DNA of 64,000 nucleotides from Sphingomonas tagetis (GTDB lineage Bacteria; Pseudomonadota; Alphaproteobacteria; Sphingomonadales; Sphingomonadaceae): assembly GCF_024211275.1 (NCBI RefSeq), contig NZ_JAMLDX010000006.1, forward strand, positions 62,001 to 126,000. The letters are read 5' to 3'. Numbering within the stretch: the first letter of the stretch is position 1; each line of letters begins with the position of its first letter. Positions 26,605 to 37,874 of the stretch are shown piece by piece. Below the pieces are notes generated by a model. That model saw only the letters and a list, made by a program, of their open reading frames with translations. It made no database searches and was not told where the DNA came from. The position numbers were made by a program, and so were the translations under genes.

Positions 26605-27789
26605 TCATGCGCGCACCAGCTTCGCGACAAAAAAGCCGTCGGTCGAGTGGGACAGCGGGGTGAGGCGCATCCCCGATCCATGCGGGGTTCCCGCGGGAAG
26701 CGCAAGCGGGGCGGCTGCCCAATGCGGATGCCGGGCGAGGAACGCCGCCGCCTGATCGGCCCCTTCGGCGTCGAGTAGCGAGCAGACGATGTGGATCAGC
26801 GTGCCGCCCGGCTTGACCAAAGTGGCCGCGACATCGAGCAAGCGGGCCTGCGTCTCCACCAGCTTCGCCAGCCGCGCCGGGGTGAGCCGCCAGCGCGCCT
26901 CGGGATTGCGCCGCCAGGTGCCCGTGCCCGAGCACGGCGCATCGACCAGCACGACGTCGGCGCTGTCCGTCCAGTCGGCGAGTGGCTCCAGTTCCCGGCC
27001 GGGATTGAGCAGCCGCGTCTCGACGATCGACACTCCGGCGCGTTGGGCGCGGGGCATCAGCCGCGAGAGGCGCGTCCGGTCGGTATCGGTGGCGAGCAGC
27101 GTGCCCTGATTGGCCATCGCCGCGGCTAGCGCCAGCGTCTTGCCGCCAGCGCCAGCGCAGAGATCGATCACGCGCATCCCCGGCGCAGCACCCCCCGCGA
27201 GCGTGACGATCTGGCTGCCCGCGTCCTGCACCTCTATTCCGCCGACGCCATATGCCTCGGTCGCCTCCACTTGCGTGTCGGCGGGCAGGCGCAGCGCGTC
27301 GGGCAGGCCGGGAATGTCAGCGGCTTCGGGCAGTTCGGCACGCACTTGTGCCGGATCGGCCTTGAGCCGATTGACGCGCAGGTCGAGCGGCGCGCGGTCG
27401 AGCAAGGCGGCGGCCTGCGCGGCGTCGATGCCCGACGATGCGAGCGCATCCATCAGCCACATCGGCGCAATGCCGGCCTGCGCCACCGGTTCGCCCTCGC
27501 GGATCGCCGCGGCGCCATAGCCCGAGCCATCGAACGTCGCCGCCAGCGCAGGATCTCGGGCCGCCAGCGCCAAAAGCGCGGCGCGTCCGCTCTCGGGCCG
27601 CTCGCCGCACAGCCGGATCGCGTCATAGATCAGTCCGCGGATCGCGCGGCGGTCCTTCGACCCCGCATAGCGCCGCGCCGCAAAGCCGCGCGCGATCAGC
27701 ACGTCTGCCGAGGCGCCGCCGTCCCGCGCGGCCCCGATGATCGCATCGAGCAGGTCGATCGCGGCCTGCGTCCGTGCGGCCGGCGTCAT
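26605..27789 (-). CDS. RsmB-family (Sun/Fmu) RNA cytosine-C5 methyltransferase
   Basis: The 394-residue enzyme starts [20 protein letters not shown]. The N-terminal NusB-like RNA-binding region ([16 protein letters not shown]) is followed by a SAM domain with [51 protein letters not shown] and the second catalytic cysteine in [11 protein letters not shown]. Such enzymes methylate a cytosine of 16S rRNA (C967 for RsmB), but relatives act on other RNA sites, so the target is not certain. The start at 27789 matches the family start; the frame runs 36 codons further back without homology. Confidence 0.88.
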   Translation of the reverse strand: MTPAARTQAAIDLLDAIIGAARDGGASADVLIARGFAARRYAGSKDRRAIRGLIYDAIRLCGERPESGRAALLALAARDPALAATFDGSGYGAAAIREGEPVAQAGIAPMWLMDALASSGIDAAQAAALLDRAPLDLRVNRLKADPAQVRAELPEAADIPGLPDALRLPADTQVEATEAYGVGGIEVQDAGSQIVTLAGGAAPGMRVIDLCAGAGGKTLALAAAMANQGTLLATDTDRTRLSRLMPRAQRAGVSIVETRLLNPGRELEPLADWTDSADVVLVDAPCSGTGTWRRNPEARWRLTPARLAKLVETQARLLDVAATLVKPGGTLIHIVCSLLDAEGADQAAAFLARHPHWAAAPLALPAGTPHGSGMRLTPLSHSTDGFFVAKLVRA

Positions 27790-27891
27790 GGCTGGACCAG
27801 CGGGGGTGTTGCCGTCAGGATTGGACTGGAGATCATCGCCAACCGGCAAAGCAGAAGGGCCGCCACTTTGAAAGCAGAAAGGCCGGAAGAC

Positions 27892-28539
27892 ATGCAAAGC
27901 ACCGGCCCGATCCGCGCCAGCGACTCCGGCGTGCGGCTATGGCAGATCGCGGGGTTCAAATGGGTGCATTGCCCGCGCTGCGACGGGCCGGCGCGTAGCC
28001 ACGCGGGGCGTCTGGTGTGCAAATCCTGCGCCTATGCCGAAGGCGGCCCCGCGCCGAACCGGCGGCGGTTGCGCGAAGTGGTGCTGGAAAAACATCACCC
28101 CAGATGCCCCGCCCGCCAGTGCGGCGCGCCCGTACCCGCCGTCGGCCGCGTCGTGCGCGGCGGTGGATCGGAGCAGCTGATGGCGGTGGTCAGATGTCCG
28201 ACCTGCGGCCAGACCAGCCAGCATCCCGCGCTCGCGCTGACCCCCGCGGAGGTCGGCCGCGGCAATCGCCGGTTCTGGAACCGCTTCTACCGCCGTGGGC
28301 CGAGCCTCTACCTGACCCGCGGCATCGGCGCGCATACGCTGGCCGTGTACAACCGGACGCATCTCGAACTGCTGGCAGCATGGCTCGGCGCGGACTTGCG
28401 CGAGCGCGGACCGGAGGCGGGGCTCACGATGATGGCGCGGCTGCCGCGCTGGATGAAGGTGGCCGGCAGTCGCGATCGGGTGATCAAGGCGCTTACCGAT
28501 ATCCGCGAGCAGATGGATCGCGAGGGGCTGGCGGATTAG
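27892..28539 (+). CDS. zinc-ribbon protein of unknown function
   Basis: The 215-residue protein starts MQSTGPIRASDSGVRLWQIA, with GGAAG just upstream. It has one zinc-ribbon with C27-x2-C30 and C43-x2-C46 (CPRC, CKSC), followed by C72, C77 and a C102-x2-C105 pair (CPTC) that may form a second ribbon. The rest is basic and helical (RGNRRFWNRFYRRGPSLYLT). Such features suit nucleic-acid binding, but the family is not recognised. It is divergent from the RsmB-like gene across 102 bp and shares its stop region (TTAG) with the convergent TonB-like gene. Confidence 0.72.
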   Translation: MQSTGPIRASDSGVRLWQIAGFKWVHCPRCDGPARSHAGRLVCKSCAYAEGGPAPNRRRLREVVLEKHHPRCPARQCGAPVPAVGRVVRGGGSEQLMAVVRCPTCGQTSQHPALALTPAEVGRGNRRFWNRFYRRGPSLYLTRGIGAHTLAVYNRTHLELLAAWLGADLRERGPEAGLTMMARLPRWMKVAGSRDRVIKALTDIREQMDREGLAD

Positions 28540-29336
28540 TCCGCCCGCACGCGCTCCGTTTCGTAGCTGATCCGGATCCGCACCCACTCGCCGACCTGCG
28601 GAACGCCGCCCTCGCGCGGCGGGCGGACGCGGAACTGCCATGCCATCGCCAGCACCGCGCGGCCGATATTCGACCCGTCGGGATATTCGTCAAGCAGCGC
28701 GCAGTTATCGACGCGGAAATCGGCGACCGTGCGGCACGCGATCATGCCCCAGCCCGGCCCGCGCGCGGTCGAGAGATAACCCCGCATTTCGCTGTCATAG
28801 GGTTCGCGATACCATGCGGCGGCATAGAGCGGCTCGCCGCGCGGCCCGCGCCCTTCGACGCGCGGCGTGTCGCCCGCCACGGCGCCGAGATTGGGCGGTC
28901 CGGCGGCGCGGCGCGGGGCGGCGGGCGCGGACGGACCGCGCGGCAGCGCGCCGATGTCGGGCATGCGGCCCAGCGGGATGTTGAGAAACGGCGGCGGGGT
29001 CGGCTGCGGGTCGCGTGGCAGCGGACGCGGCTGCGGCTCTGCAGAATCAGCCGGCTGCGGCTCGGGCCGCTCGGCGGGACGCGGCGCGGTGGCAGCCGCC
29101 TTGGCCTTGGCGGGCGCTTTCTCAGTCGAGTCCGGTTCGTTCTCCGGGCTGACCCCGAACACGGTCATCGGCACCGATTCCTCGGGCGCCAGGATCGCCG
29201 GCGCCAGCGTGAGCAGCAGCAACGCCAGCATCGCCTCGACCAGCAGCGCCAGCGCGATCGCGAGCGCACGCGGGCCGAAGCGCGCGCGCAGCCGGTCGGG
29301 GAACGACAAGGAAACGGATTGAGGCGGCTCTGCCAA
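28536..29336 (-). CDS. TonB-like, proline-rich membrane protein
   Basis: The 266-residue protein has a short cytoplasmic start, one transmembrane helix near residues 24-50 (LAIALALLVEAMLALLLLTL), a long proline-rich linker (about residues 70-130, with stretches like PRPAERPEPQPADSAEPQPR), and a C-terminal domain of about 100 residues containing LLDEYPDGSNIGRAVLAMAW and RIRISYETER. The anchor-linker-globular layout is that of TonB energy transducers, although the C-domain is divergent. It could energise a TonB-dependent receptor, but no ExbB/ExbD genes are adjacent. Function is inferred from architecture only. Confidence 0.7.
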   Translation of the reverse strand: MAEPPQSVSLSFPDRLRARFGPRALAIALALLVEAMLALLLLTLAPAILAPEESVPMTVFGVSPENEPDSTEKAPAKAKAAATAPRPAERPEPQPADSAEPQPRPLPRDPQPTPPPFLNIPLGRMPDIGALPRGPSAPAAPRRAAGPPNLGAVAGDTPRVEGRGPRGEPLYAAAWYREPYDSEMRGYLSTARGPGWGMIACRTVADFRVDNCALLDEYPDGSNIGRAVLAMAWQFRVRPPREGGVPQVGEWVRIRISYETERVRAD

Positions 29337-29438
29337 CGACGCTGAAAACCCTGATCGGAAAGCCGGACCTCGCCATCCGGGCGAGCGCGCAGATAGGCAG
29401 GCATTGCGACGAAAACATGTCCCGCCGCGCGGCCGTGT

Positions 29439-32057
29439 TCAGGACCGCTCCAGCACGGCCTCCGCCACGGCGCGCTGGAGCGCGGCCTGATTGAACGGCT
29501 TGTTGAGCCGCAGCACGCGCGCGGCGTCGTCGGCCGGCGTCTCACCATAGCCTGTGGCGAGGATGATCGGCAGGCCCGGCCGGCGCTCGCGCACCGCCTC
29601 GATCAGCTGGCTGCCAGTCATGCCGGGCATCGCCTGGTCGGTGATCAGCATGCCGATCTCGGGGCGCTCATCGAGCTGGGCCAGCGCCTGCACGCCCGAT
29701 TCCGCCTCGATCACCGTGTGACCCAGATCTTCGAGCAGCGCGGCGGTGTTCATCAGCACCAGCGGATCGTCATCGACCGCCAGGATCAGCAAATAGTCGC
29801 CCGTGGCGGGCTCCACATCCTCGGCGGGCAACGTGGGCCATGCCGCCTCGCTGCCCGCGACGGGCAGCCAGATATGCGCGCTGGTGCCCTCGTTCTCGAC
29901 GCTTTCCAGCTCGAGCGTGCCGCCGATCTGGCGCGCGAAGCCATGAATCATCGACAGGCCGAGTCCGGTGCCTTTGCCGATGCCCTTGGTGGTGAAGAAC
30001 GGCTCGGTCGCGCGGGTCAGCGTATCGGCGCTCATCCCTGTCCCGTGATCGATCACGCTCAGGCGGACATAGCGCCCCGGCGGCAGCTCGCCCTGCTGTG
30101 CAACCACTTCGCATGCCTCGGCGCGGATGCAGACGTCGCCGCCGTCCGGCATGGCGTCGCGCGCATTCACGGCGAGGTTGAGCAACGCCATTTCGAGCTG
30201 GTTGACGTCCGCGGACACCTCGGCAAGGCCCGGCGGGAAGTCGATGTCGATCTGCCATTCCGGCCCGATCGCCCGCTGAATCAACTCGCGCATACCGGTG
30301 ACCAGCTGCGCCACGTCGATCCGCTCGGCCTTCAGCTCCTGCCGCCGCGCAAAGGCGAGCATGCGCTGGGTCAGCGCCGCGCCGCGCTCTGCCGCCTGCA
30401 CCGAATTGTCGATCAGGCGCATGATTTGCGGGTCGTCCGGCACCCGTTTGCGGAGCAGCGCCAGGCCGCTCATGATCGCCATTAGCAGATTGTTGAAGTC
30501 ATGCGCGATGCCGCCGGTCAACTGCCCGATCGCCTCGATCTTCTGCGACTGGAACAGCGCCTCGCGCGCCAACTCCAGTTCGCGCTGCGCCTCCTCGCGC
30601 TCGGTGACGTCGCGCGTGATCTTGGCGAAGCCGATCAGCTTGCCGTCATCGTCATGGATCGCATCGATCACCACGCTTGCGCGAAAGCGGCTGCCGTCCT
30701 TGCGTATGCGCCAGCCTTCGGCGAGGAAGCGGCCATGCTCGCGCGCGGTTTCCAGCGCGCGCACCGGCTCGCCGCGCTCGCGGTCCTCGGGGGCGTAGAA
30801 GGCCGAGAAGTGCCGCCCGACGATCTCGTCGGGCGCATAGCCCTTGATCCGCTCGGCACCGGCATTCCAGCTCGATACGATGCCGGTCGGGTCGAGCATG
30901 TAGATCGCATAGTCGGTGACGCCCTGCACCAGCAGGCGGAACTGGATCAGGCTCTGCTCCAGCGCGGCGGTGCGCTCGACCGCGCGCGTCTCCAGCGCAA
31001 CGTTGAGCTCGCGCAGCTGCTCGGCGGTGTGGCGCAGTTCGACCGCGGTCGCGGCGCGCTCGACATGTGCCCAGCTGCGGTCGGTCACCTCGTGGATCAG
31101 CGCGATCTCCTCGGGCGTCCAGGCGTGGGGCTGGTCGTGATGCGCGGCCATCAGCGCGGTCAGCCGCCCATCCTTGACCAGCGGCATGCACACCGTCGCG
31201 CGGATGCCGATCGCCGCGAACGTCGCGGCCTCGTGCGGCGGCAGCTCGGCTTCGTTGTCGCTGATCACCAGCGGCAGCCCGGCGCTCAACTTGCCAACCG
31301 CCAGTTCGCCGAAATCGGCCAGCTGATAGTGGCCGACGATCGACGGTATCCCTTTGCGCGCCCAGTCGCCGCGAATGGTGAAGCCGTCCTGGTCCTCGTC
31401 CATATCGGCATAGGCGCAGTTGGACGCGCCAAGCTCGGCCGCGAGCATTTCGGTGGTGGCGGCGAGGATCTCGGCGGGGTCGATGCTCGACGCGGTCGTC
31501 TTGCCCAGCGCATCGAGGAAGCGCAGCCGCGCCTCGCTCTGGCGCAGCGCCTGCTCGGCCTTCACCGCGTCTGTGATCTCGAACACGATCGCCAGCACGC
31601 CGGCCGGCCGGCCGTCATCACCATAGACCGGCGAGTAATCGAGATTGAGCCACACATCCTCGAACACGCCGGTACCGGTGCGGTCGAGGCTGAGCACATG
31701 GTTGCGATAGGCGAGCGTGCCGCCGGCCAGCCCGACCTTCATGACATTGTCGTTGAAATCGGCGACCTCGGGCCATCCCTCGCGCACCTTGCTGCCGAGC
31801 AGCTTCGGGTGTCGCTCGCCGGCGAATTCCGAATAGGCGTCGTTGTAGATCATCACGCCGTCCTCGCCCCACAGCATCACCAGCGGGACAGGACAATGGA
31901 CGACATAGGCAGTGATGGTGCGAAGGCTGTTGGGCCAGTTTTCGATCGGTCCGGCGGAGGTCGCGGCCCAATCGAACGCGGCGATGCGGCCGCCCATTTC
32001 GCCGCCATCCGCGAGAAATTCGTAGGACGCGTCCGGCGCCGGACGCAACGATGTTAC
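29439..32057 (-). CDS. hybrid sensor histidine kinase with PAS, GAF and receiver domains
   Basis: The roughly 872-residue soluble kinase reads, in order: a PAS-type sensor (WPNSLRTITAYVVHCPVPLV, ending in a PAC-like VFEITDA), a GAF domain, a short coiled coil (LNVALETRAVERTAALEQSL), a PAS/PAC pair (LVQGVTDYAIYMLDPTGIVS), the phospho-acceptor box LTGGIAHDFNNLLMAI (H519), an ATPase domain (GIGKGTGLGLSMIHGFARQI) and a C-terminal receiver with D807 in MLITDQAMPG. No membrane helix is present. The family often senses light, redox or small molecules; no chromophore cysteine is obvious. The start is uncertain: GTG 32057 gives the usual short lead before FLADGGEMGG, while a TTG at 32120 is also in frame. 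Confidence 0.88.
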   Translation of the reverse strand, partial: VTSLRPAPDASYEFLADGGEMGGRIAAFDWAATSAGPIENWPNSLRTITAYVVHCPVPLVMLWGEDGVMIYNDAYSEFAGERHPKLLGSKVREGWPEVADFNDNVMKVGLAGGTLAYRNHVLSLDRTGTGVFEDVWLNLDYSPVYGDDGRPAGVLAIVFEITDAVKAEQALRQSEARLRFLDALGKTTASSIDPAEILAATTEMLAAELGASNCAYADMDEDQDGFTIRGDWARKGIPSIVGHYQLADFGELAVGKLSAGLPLVISDNEAELPPHEAATFAAIGIRATVCMPLVKDGRLTALMAAHHDQPHAWTPEEIALIHEVTDRSWAHVERAATAVELRHTAEQLRELNVALETRAVERTAALEQSLIQFRLLVQGVTDYAIYMLDPTGIVSSWNAGAERIKGYAPDEIVGRHFSAFYAPEDRERGEPVRALETAREHGRFLAEGWRIRKDGSRFRASVVIDAIHDDDGKLIGFAKITRDVTEREEAQRELELAREALFQSQKIEAIGQLTGGIAHDFNNLLMAIMSGLALLRKRVPDDPQIMRLIDNSVQAAERGAALTQRMLAFARRQELKAERIDVAQLVTGMRELIQRAIGPEWQIDIDFPPGLAEVSADVNQLEMALLNLAVNARDAMPDGGDVCIRAEACEVVAQQGELPPGRYVRLSVIDHGTGMSADTLTRATEPFFTTKGIGKGTGLGLSMIHGFARQIGGTLELESVENEGTSAHIWLPVAGSEAAWPTLPAEDVEPATGDYLLILAVDDDPLVLMNTAALLEDLGHTVIEAESGVQALAQLDERPEIGMLITDQAMPGMTGSQLIEAVRERRPGLPIILATGYGETPADDAARVLRLNKPFNQAALQRAVAEAVLERS

Positions 32058-32144
32058 CACGCGTGATCTTTCTGCCTCGGCGGGACCACCCCTGGCAGAG
32101 GCCCCCGCAACCCAACGCAATATGCTACAGAAGGTTGCCGGGTG

Positions 32145-32774
32145 TCACAAACCTTGATCCGCCTCGCTTCTGGCCATCTCCAATCCGATCAGGAACCAGC
32201 CCAGGCTGATCACGAAGCTCGACGCGACGCCATGCCAGCGCCCCAGCGCTTCGACGCCGCTCAGACCCAGTCCGACCGCGATGCCGGCCAGCACCAGTCC
32301 GGCGCTCGCCCTGCAATATTGCCCCGCACCGAGCAGCGACAGCGCCAGCAGGATCCAGCCAAGGTAGAAGGCGCCGATCGCCAGCGCCGCCCCGGTGATG
32401 AGCGGGCCGAACGGCACCGCCATGATCATGTCGAGCAAGGCGGGCGCATGGAGCGCGACGTCGCGCACCGTGAACACCTGATTATATTCGATCGAGAACA
32501 GCCCGACCGCGCCGGTCAGCGCGAGGACGAAGGCGATCGTTCCGAACATGCCGACCCGTCCGAGCCGGCTGACATGGAGGCCGACAATCCCGAACACCAG
32601 CAACAACGCGATCACGCTCGCGCAGGACTGGCGCAGCAGATAGACGTCCGACGCCGCGATCGTGGCGAACGAGCCCTTGGGCAGCATCGGCGAGACGATC
32701 AGGTTGAGCGCGAACGTCGCCACCCCCGCGACGCACAGCGCCACCCCGCAGCCGCGTGTGAACGAACCGATCAT
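32145..32774 (-). CDS. multi-pass membrane protein, unknown function
   Basis: The 209-residue protein has about six hydrophobic helices, for example GCGVALCVAGVATFALNLIV, SVIALLLVFGIVGLH, FGTIAFVLALTGAVGLF and VASSFVISLGWFLIGLEM. Very few charged residues lie within helices. No transport or enzyme motif is recognised. It is 28 bp downstream of guaB and ends 87 bp before the hybrid kinase start, all on the minus strand, so it may share the guaB transcript. Confidence 0.75.
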   Translation of the reverse strand: MIGSFTRGCGVALCVAGVATFALNLIVSPMLPKGSFATIAASDVYLLRQSCASVIALLLVFGIVGLHVSRLGRVGMFGTIAFVLALTGAVGLFSIEYNQVFTVRDVALHAPALLDMIMAVPFGPLITGAALAIGAFYLGWILLALSLLGAGQYCRASAGLVLAGIAVGLGLSGVEALGRWHGVASSFVISLGWFLIGLEMARSEADQGL

Positions 32775-32802
32775 ATGCCCTCCTCATGCGGAGGGCGGCC
32801 GG

Positions 32803-35138
<2,336 letters not shown>

Positions 35139-35184
35139 CCGCGCGCTATGCTAGGATTGAGCGGGCTTTGCGAGGGGTTATCCA

Positions 35185-36186
35185 ATGGAATTGACGGTCG
35201 GCGCCTTCTTCATCGGCATGGTGCTGGTGCTGCTCTACCTGTTCGCCAGCATCAAGATCGTGCGGCAGGGCTATCACTACACGATCGAGCATTTCGGCCG
35301 CTTCACCACCGTCGCGCAGCCGGGGTTCAATCTCTACCCCGCCTTTTTCTACCGCGTCGGCCGCCGCGTGAACATGATGGAGCAGGTGATCGACATTCCG
35401 GGGCAGGAGATCATCACCAAGGACAACGCCATGATCTCGACCGACGGCGTGGTCTTCTTCCAGGTGCTCGACGCCGCCAAGGCCGCCTATGAGGTCAGCG
35501 ACCTCTATGTCGCGCTCCTCCAGCTCACCACGACCAATTTGCGCACCGTGATGGGCTCGATGGACCTCGACGAGACGCTGTCGAAGCGCGACGAGATCAA
35601 CGCGCGGCTGCTCTCGGTGGTCGATCACGCGACCACGCCGTGGGGCGTGAAGATCACCCGCGTCGAGATCAAGGACATCCGCCCGCCCGCCGACATCGTC
35701 AATGCGATGGGCCGCCAGATGAAGGCCGAGCGCGAGAAGCGCGCCAACATCCTCGAGGCCGAGGGCAGCCGCGCATCGGAGATCCTGCGCGCCGAGGGCC
35801 AGAAGCAGGCGCGCATCCTCGAGGCCGAGGGCCGCAAGGAATCCGCCTTCCGCGATTCCGAGGCCCGCGAGCGCGCCGCCGAGGCCGAGGCCAAGGCGAC
35901 GCAGGTCGTCAGCCAGGCGATCGAGAATGGCGGCACCCAGTCGCTCAACTATTTCATCGCCCAGAAATATGTCGAGGCGATCGGCAAGTTCGCGACCTCG
36001 CCCAATGCCAAGACGATCCTGTTCCCGGTCGAGGCCACGCAGCTGATGGGCACGCTGGGCGGGATCGGCGAGCTGGCGAAAGAGGCGTTCGGCAAGCTCG
36101 ACGCGCCCGCCCCCGCGCCCAAGGGGCAGAAACCGCGCTCGCTGCCGTTCGAGCAGGTGCAGAAGGCACCCGGGGAAGCCGAATGA
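35185..36186 (+). CDS. SPFH/band-7 membrane protein (stomatin / QmcA-like)
   Basis: The 333-residue protein has an N-terminal membrane helix (residues 6-24, GAFFIGMVLVLLYLFASIK), then an SPFH domain (VRQGYHYTIEHFGRFTTVAQ, VIDIPGQEIITKDNAMISTD, WGVKITRVEIKDIRPP) and a long charged coiled coil (about residues 180-245) rich in EAEGRK motifs. Such proteins form ring-shaped scaffolds in the inner membrane and often recruit or restrain proteases such as FtsH. Its stop overlaps the start of the NfeD gene by four bases (ATGA), the standard stomatin-NfeD pair. Confidence 0.92.
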   Translation: MELTVGAFFIGMVLVLLYLFASIKIVRQGYHYTIEHFGRFTTVAQPGFNLYPAFFYRVGRRVNMMEQVIDIPGQEIITKDNAMISTDGVVFFQVLDAAKAAYEVSDLYVALLQLTTTNLRTVMGSMDLDETLSKRDEINARLLSVVDHATTPWGVKITRVEIKDIRPPADIVNAMGRQMKAEREKRANILEAEGSRASEILRAEGQKQARILEAEGRKESAFRDSEARERAAEAEAKATQVVSQAIENGGTQSLNYFIAQKYVEAIGKFATSPNAKTILFPVEATQLMGTLGGIGELAKEAFGKLDAPAPAPKGQKPRSLPFEQVQKAPGEAE

Positions 36187-36644
36187 ACTGGCTGTCGCAG
36201 CAGGCCGGCTTCATCTGGCTGATCCTGGCGGCGCTGCTGGCGATCACCGAGCTGATGGTGCCGGGCGTCTATCTGACGTTCGTGGCGCTCGGCGCGGCGG
36301 CGACGGGCGTGCTGGCGCTGCTGTTCCCCGAGCTCGGCATGATCGGCCAGCTGATCAGCTTCGCCGCCTGGTCGACCGTCGCGGTGCTGCTCGGCAAGCG
36401 CTGGTACAACACCAATCCGATCCCGAGCAGCGACCCGGACTTGAACAACCGCGCCGCGCGGATGATCGGCCAGAGCGTAACGGTGGTCGAGCCGATCAGC
36501 GGCGGCTCGGGCCGCGTGCGCGTCGGCGACGGCGAATGGCCGGCGGAGGGACCGGACCTTGCCGCAGGCGAAAAAGCGCGCGTGGTCGAAGTGCGCGGCG
36601 GCGTGGTGGTGGTCGAGGCGGTGAAGGCGATCGGATCGGCCTGA
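36183..36644 (+). CDS. short NfeD-family membrane protein
   Basis: The 153-residue protein starts MNWLSQQAGFIWLILAALLA at an ATG overlapping the stop of the stomatin gene. Membrane helices near residues 9-28, 30-48 and 55-70 are followed by a C-terminal OB-fold domain (MIGQSVTVVEPISGGSGRVR, WPAEGPDLAAGEKARVVEV). It lacks the ClpP-like protease domain of long NfeD proteins. Short NfeD proteins are partners of stomatin or QmcA and are thought to help organise membrane microdomains; the exact role is not proven. Confidence 0.9.
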   Translation: MNWLSQQAGFIWLILAALLAITELMVPGVYLTFVALGAAATGVLALLFPELGMIGQLISFAAWSTVAVLLGKRWYNTNPIPSSDPDLNNRAARMIGQSVTVVEPISGGSGRVRVGDGEWPAEGPDLAAGEKARVVEVRGGVVVVEAVKAIGSA

Positions 36645-36734
36645 ACCGCTGTCGTAACGCGGTCTCCGATATGGTAAGCACTGCCGCAGCAATCGAGTTG
36701 TTGAGTCGCGTCCCTCGTTCACCGGAGGATCAGC

Positions 36735-37796
36735 ATGACGGCACCGATCGACGAAGCGAAATTCCATGCCTTTATCGGCAAGATGCTCGGCGACCTCGGC
36801 GGAGCGATGAGCGTGCCGACCGTGCGTCTCGGCCTCCGGCTGGGACTGTTCGAGGCGCTGGCGCAATCGCCCGCCACTTCAACCGAGCTCGCCGAGCGCG
36901 CCGGTGGGCTGCACGAGCGCTATGTGCGCGAATGGGCGCTGGCGCAGGCCGCGAACGGCTATGTCGATTTCGATCCGGCGACGCAGCGCTTCAGCCTCTC
37001 GCCCGAACAGGCGATGGTGTTCGTCAACAAGGACAGCCCGGTCTATCTGGCCGGCGCGTTCGAGCTGATCGCCGCGATGGTCGAGGCGGAGCCCAAGGTC
37101 GAAGCCTGTTTCCGCCACGGCACCGGCGTGCGCTGGGGCGACCATGCCGGCTGCCTGTTCTGCGCGACCGGCGCGTTTTTCCGGCCCGGCTATGTCAATA
37201 ATATCGTGCAGGCGTGGATACCGGCGCTCGACGGCGTCGAGGCCAAGCTGCGCGGCGGCGCGAAGGTCGCGGACGTCGGCTGCGGCGTCGGCTTTTCCAC
37301 GCTGCTGATGGCGCAGGCTTACCCCGAGAGCGAATTCACCGGCTATGATTTTCACGAACCCTCGATCGAGGATGCACGGCGTCACGCGCAGGAACATGGC
37401 CTGAGCGACCGGGTGCGGTTCGAGGTCGCGGCGGCGAAGGACGTCGCGGAGAGCGGTTTCGATCTCGTCACCATGTATGACTGCCTGCACGATATGGGCG
37501 ATCCGCGCGGGTGCGCCGCGCATATGCGGCGAATCCTGGCGCCGGGCGGCACCTGGATGATCGTCGAGCCGATTGCCGGCGACAGCCCCGAGCAGAATTT
37601 CAACCCGGTAGGCCGGCTCTATTACAACGCCTCGACGATGATCTGCGTGCCCACTTCGCTCGATCAGGAAGTCGGCGAGGGCCTTGGCGCGCAGGCCGGC
37701 GAGGCGCGGCTGTCTGAGATCATGCGGCAGGCCGGGTTCAACCGGGTGCGCCGCGCCACCGAAGGGCCGTTCAACATGGTGCTCGAAGCCGTCTGA
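36735..37796 (+). CDS. class I SAM-dependent methyltransferase with winged-helix N-domain
   Basis: The 353-residue enzyme has an N-terminal winged-helix dimerisation region (LGGAMSVPTVRLGLRLGLFE, STELAERAGGLHERYVREW) and a Rossmann domain with the SAM motif VADVGCGVGFSTLLMAQAYP (about residues 178-197), FTGYDFHEPSIEDARRHA and TMYDCLHDMGDPRG. The layout matches the Rv2258c group of putative methyltransferases, whose substrates are not known. GGAGG lies seven bases before the ATG. It stands alone, 90 bp after the NfeD gene. Confidence 0.88.
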   Translation: MTAPIDEAKFHAFIGKMLGDLGGAMSVPTVRLGLRLGLFEALAQSPATSTELAERAGGLHERYVREWALAQAANGYVDFDPATQRFSLSPEQAMVFVNKDSPVYLAGAFELIAAMVEAEPKVEACFRHGTGVRWGDHAGCLFCATGAFFRPGYVNNIVQAWIPALDGVEAKLRGGAKVADVGCGVGFSTLLMAQAYPESEFTGYDFHEPSIEDARRHAQEHGLSDRVRFEVAAAKDVAESGFDLVTMYDCLHDMGDPRGCAAHMRRILAPGGTWMIVEPIAGDSPEQNFNPVGRLYYNASTMICVPTSLDQEVGEGLGAQAGEARLSEIMRQAGFNRVRRATEGPFNMVLEAV

Positions 37797-37874
37797 ATGT
37801 CCGCGCCCACTGGCGCTTCCGGCCCGCCCCGCTAAGGTCTCACCGGTAACCACCTCCCCGTTACCGGAGCCGCC

